Source: an uncultured bacterium
GTDB taxonomy: Bacteria > Patescibacteriota > Minisyncoccia > Phycocordibacterales > CAIZIN01
Assembly (NCBI GenBank): GCA_903933085.1
Contig: CAIZIN010000011.1
Span: 1-7,475 of the forward strand
Direction: 5' to 3'
Length of the DNA: 7,475 nt
Part shown: positions 5,383 to 7,475 of the stretch, piece after piece
Layout of the letters: each line of letters starts with the position of its first letter
Position numbering within the stretch: position 1 is the first letter of the stretch
The notes under the pieces: generated by a model
Database searches by the model: none
The model's input: only the letters and a program-made list of their open reading frames with translations
What the model was told of the DNA's origin: nothing
Made by a program: the position numbers and the translations under genes

Positions 5383-5469
5383 CATAATTTTAAAATAAGT
5401 CTCTTTAAGGTCTGGCCTTAAGAATTTAAAAAAGACCAGACCTTTTCCCGACTTATTTTAAAAATTATG
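5383..5469. repeat. Large two-stem inverted repeat before the membrane-protein gene
   Basis: The outer arms 5383-5401 and 5450-5469 are inverted copies over 19 pairs with one bulged base. Inside them AAGGTCTGG (5407-5415) pairs with CCAGACCTT (5436-5444), extended by CTT/AAG past one mismatch. The two stems are separated by a small internal loop. The right outer arm ends in the TG of the extended -10 element at 5468-5476. It does not have a terminator's T-tract on the + strand. It may be an operator, a cruciform, a small mobile palindrome, or a barrier separating the upstream RNA unit from the operon. Confidence 0.6.
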
Positions 5470-5476
5470 ATACAAT
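5468..5476 (+). promoter_or_regulatory. Extended -10 promoter (TG-A-TACAAT) of the two-gene operon
   Basis: TGATACAAT ends 7 nt before the ATG at 5484, consistent with a leaderless transcript. Its TG lies in the last bases of the inverted repeat, so anything bound to that repeat would touch RNA polymerase here. Confidence 0.6.
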
Positions 5477-5483
5477 TATTTCA

Positions 5484-5882
5484 ATGGAGATATCGAGAAA
5501 AATAGTTCTTATAAAATTGATGTTTTTTGCAATTATTATTGCAGTACTTCATTTTGTGGCTTTAAAATTTTATTTATATTGGACTTCTCCCATAGATATT
5601 CCTATGCATATTATTGGGGGAGCGCTTGTGTCATTAATTGGTCTTTATGTTATTTATTTTTCACCTTGGAAAAAATATTATCTAAGCAATTCTAAAAGAA
5701 TTTTATTTCTTTCTGTTTTTATTGCCTTTACAGTCGGACTTTTTTGGGAAATATTTGAATTGAGTTTTGGAATAATTTCGTATTCGTTTATTGATAGGGT
5801 AGATAGTATAAAAGACCTTCTTAATGATACTATAGGTGCATTGATCGTTGGTTTATATTTTGTTAATAATTTAAAAAAATAA
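5484..5882 (+). CDS. Small four-helix membrane protein, DUF2238/YjdF- or VanZ-like
   Basis: A 132-residue integral membrane protein. Predicted membrane segments are at about 7-29, 38-60, 72-92 and 113-128, with basic residues between them. Polar residues sit in or beside the helices: D38-x-x-M-H42 followed by GG (45-46); GLFWEIFE (85-92) with W88, E89 and E92; and D107, D111, N114, D115 before GA (118-119). The order D..MH..GG, WE..E, D...DL.ND..GA resembles the DUF2238 (YjdF) family and, more distantly, VanZ-like proteins, whose biochemical roles are not well known. The pattern of buried His, Glu and Asp suggests a metal or small-molecule site, but that is inference. The stop codon overlaps the next start (TAATG), so the two are translated from one message. 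It starts just after an extended -10 box. Confidence 0.7.
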   Translation: MEISRKIVLIKLMFFAIIIAVLHFVALKFYLYWTSPIDIPMHIIGGALVSLIGLYVIYFSPWKKYYLSNSKRILFLSVFIAFTVGLFWEIFELSFGIISYSFIDRVDSIKDLLNDTIGALIVGLYFVNNLKK

Positions 5883-7246
5883 TGGCTGGAGTAAAACTTC
5901 ATTTTTATGGTGGTGTAGGTACTGTGACAGGGGCAAATTTTTTACTGGAAACAGGTAAATTAAAGATTGTTGTTGACTGCGGTCTCGTACAGGGAACAAA
6001 ACTCGATAATGAAGAAAATAGAAAACCATTTATATATGATACTAGTGATGTGGATATTCTTTTTGTGACTCATGCACACATGGATCATATCGGGCGTGTG
6101 CCAAAGCTTGTACACGATGGTTTTAGGGGAGTGATATATTCCACACCAGAAACAAAAGCTCTCGCAGAGGTTATGCTTGCGGATGCTCTTGTTATTCTAG
6201 ATAAACAAGCCAAAGAAGACGGAGTTCTCCCTTTTTATAATGAAGATGATGTTAAATTAACTTTAGATTTATGGAAGATGATTCCTTATCACACTGTTAC
6301 TCCCATCGGTGATTCTGTTCAGGTTTATTTTAAAGATCCAGGACATATTTTAGGGGCTGTGATGATTGAATTTAGAAGAAATGGAAAGAAACTCGTTTTT
6401 ACTGGAGATTTAGGCAATACCCCAACTCCACTTTTGCGGGATACCGAACCGCTTGAAGATACAACGTACCTTGTGATGGAAAGTGTGTATGGTGATAGAA
6501 ATCATGAAGATATTGAAGAGAGAAGGGTAAAATTAGCAGAGGCAATAAATACAAGCGTTGAAAAAGGTGGGGTACTTTTAATCCCTGCTTTTTCTCTAGA
6601 GAAAACACAGGTACTGTTGCATGAATTGAATGATCTATTACTCGAAAAGAAGATAGGGAAGACGCCTATTTATTTAGATTCACCGCTTGGGATAAAAGTT
6701 ACTGCAATATATAAACGAATGACGGAGAATTTTAATGCAGAGGCAAAGAAACAGATAGCTGAAGGGGATGATATTTTCAATTTTCCAGAGCTTCATATTG
6801 TCCAAGACGGAGAAGCTTCTTTGGAACTAGATCATTTGCCAAATCCCAAAATAATAATTGCGGGTAGTGGTATGTCGAATGGAGGGAGAATAATAAGACA
6901 TGAAAAGAAATATCTTACAAAAGAAAATAATTCTATTTTATTTATTGGTTATCAGTCTGTAGGAACACTTGGAAGACGTATTGTGGAAGGTGCCAAATAT
7001 GTACAAATAGGAAATGAAGAAATTGAAGTTAAAGCAAATATACTTACTGTTTCTGGTTATTCTTCACATAAAGATTCGGATCATCTAGTTGAGTTTGTTG
7101 ATACAAGTGCAGATACTCTAAAAAAAGTTTTTGTAGTTATGGGTGAGCCAAAATCTTCGCTATTCCTTGTTCAGAAAATAAAAGATAATACAGGAGTGGA
7201 AGCCTATCATCCAGAACAGGATGAAGTTGCAGTGTTGGATATGTAA
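5882..7246 (+). CDS. Beta-CASP metallo-beta-lactamase RNase (YSH1/TTHA0252-like)
   Basis: A 454-residue cytoplasmic metallo-hydrolase of the beta-CASP group, similar in plan to Thermus TTHA0252 and to the catalytic part of CPSF73. It begins HFYGGVGTVTGANFLLE, typical of the family. Metal ligands are all present: D32, HAHMDH (64-69), H155 in DPGHILGA, and D176 in FTGDLG. The beta-CASP motifs follow: E200 in MESVYGDR (A), H340 after GSGMSNGGR (B), and H396 in SGYSSHKD (C). Length is normal for bacterial members and there is no KH extension. It is therefore likely an active endo/exo-ribonuclease in RNA decay or maturation. The start codon overlaps the upstream stop by one base with no Shine-Dalgarno sequence, so reinitiation after the membrane protein gene is expected. 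No terminator is evident after the stop codon. Confidence 0.92.
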   Translation: MAGVKLHFYGGVGTVTGANFLLETGKLKIVVDCGLVQGTKLDNEENRKPFIYDTSDVDILFVTHAHMDHIGRVPKLVHDGFRGVIYSTPETKALAEVMLADALVILDKQAKEDGVLPFYNEDDVKLTLDLWKMIPYHTVTPIGDSVQVYFKDPGHILGAVMIEFRRNGKKLVFTGDLGNTPTPLLRDTEPLEDTTYLVMESVYGDRNHEDIEERRVKLAEAINTSVEKGGVLLIPAFSLEKTQVLLHELNDLLLEKKIGKTPIYLDSPLGIKVTAIYKRMTENFNAEAKKQIAEGDDIFNFPELHIVQDGEASLELDHLPNPKIIIAGSGMSNGGRIIRHEKKYLTKENNSILFIGYQSVGTLGRRIVEGAKYVQIGNEEIEVKANILTVSGYSSHKDSDHLVEFVDTSADTLKKVFVVMGEPKSSLFLVQKIKDNTGVEAYHPEQDEVAVLDM

Positions 7247-7418
7247 AGGTGGACATATAACATAGAACACGTAACAGACAACACCCATAATTCTCTCCTG
7301 CTAATCCCTACTGAAAAGTAAACCCTTTATAACCCAACATACACACAACTGACGCTATAGCCAGATACCCCACGAAATGTGGTTGGTAACTGATTAAAGA
7401 TAAGTTTTGTTCTAAGGA
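7247..7418. other. Intergenic stretch without a recognisable feature
   Basis: The + strand is rich in A and C. Only very short pairings are seen: TACT-GAAA-AGTA near 7307, CCAC/GTGG near 7370-7382, and a GCTATAGC palindrome at 7354-7361. There is no T-run terminator for the preceding operon, no tRNA-like T-loop, and no ORF of note. Confidence 0.5.
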
Positions 7419-7424
7419 TATAAT
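7419..7424 (+). promoter_or_regulatory. -10 box TATAAT near the right edge
   Basis: A perfect TATAAT lies 9 nt before an in-frame GTG at 7434 and 27 nt before the ATG at 7452. The GTG spacing matches the other leaderless genes here. No -35 box is seen. Confidence 0.4.
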
Positions 7425-7433
7425 GTTTGTTTT

Positions 7434-7475
7434 GTGGAACAATTCTCATGTATGATAAAAAAACATGAGAAATCA
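7434..7475 (+). CDS. Possible start of a gene cut by the window edge
   Basis: The frame from GTG 7434 stays open to the end and passes through ATG 7452 (reading M-I-K-K-H-E-K-S from there). Only 14 codons are visible, so the product is unknown. GTG 7434 fits the leaderless spacing from the TATAAT box; ATG 7452 would leave a short leader without a Shine-Dalgarno sequence. The inverted repeat TTCTCATGT (7443-7451) / ACATGAGAA (7463-7471) overlaps these codons and could instead mean a regulatory or terminator hairpin with no gene. Confidence 0.3.
   Translation, partial: MEQFSCMIKKHEKS

Noticed and set aside
1..7475. tRNA, rRNA, CRISPR array, transposase or phage genes
   Set aside because: I scanned for T-loop signatures, regularly spaced repeats and mobile-element protein motifs and found none.

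Overview
The window looks like a piece of an AT-rich bacterial chromosome, most likely from the Candidate Phyla Radiation (Patescibacteria, Parcubacteria-like). This is inferred from four things: the style of the large VirD4/TraD-like ATPase, an enlarged nucleoside diphosphate kinase, a YSH1-type metallo-beta-lactamase RNase next to a tiny four-helix membrane protein, and REP-like intergenic palindromes of a kind I recall from many such genomes. No rRNA, tRNA, CRISPR array, transposase or phage gene is visible. All supported genes are on the + strand.

Layout. Positions 1-245 are non-coding and end in a TATAAT box just before a 917-residue DNA-translocase-like ATPase (246-2999). Positions 3000-3327 hold no gene but are rich in repeats: a 145-bp composite element, a tandem 11-mer and a short palindrome. 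Two small overlapping unknown genes follow (3328-3504 and 3479-3778). Then come three back-to-back hairpins (3833-3931) and ndk (4032-4640), which has a good intrinsic terminator. A short, relatively GC-rich unit has its own promoter, a 65-codon ORF and a terminator (4748-5034). Next is a probable structured RNA of about 180 nt with promoter and terminator (about 5190-5371), whose ends form a long closing helix in the manner of 6S RNA. A large imperfect inverted repeat (5383-5469) touches the promoter of a two-gene operon: a small membrane protein (5484-5882) overlapping by one base a beta-CASP metallo-beta-lactamase RNase (5882-7246). The right edge may contain the first codons of another gene.

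The most consistent theme is expression without leaders. Five genes have a TATAAT-like box, often with an upstream TG, ending only 6-10 nt before the start codon, so transcripts would begin at or within a few nt of the start. No usable Shine-Dalgarno sequence is seen before any gene.

The genes do not form one pathway. The ATPase suggests DNA movement across or at the membrane, ndk supplies nucleoside triphosphates, and the RNase and the possible 6S-like RNA point to RNA metabolism. The best candidates for something undescribed are the 180-nt RNA, the inverted repeat over the downstream promoter, and the overlapping small gene pair.
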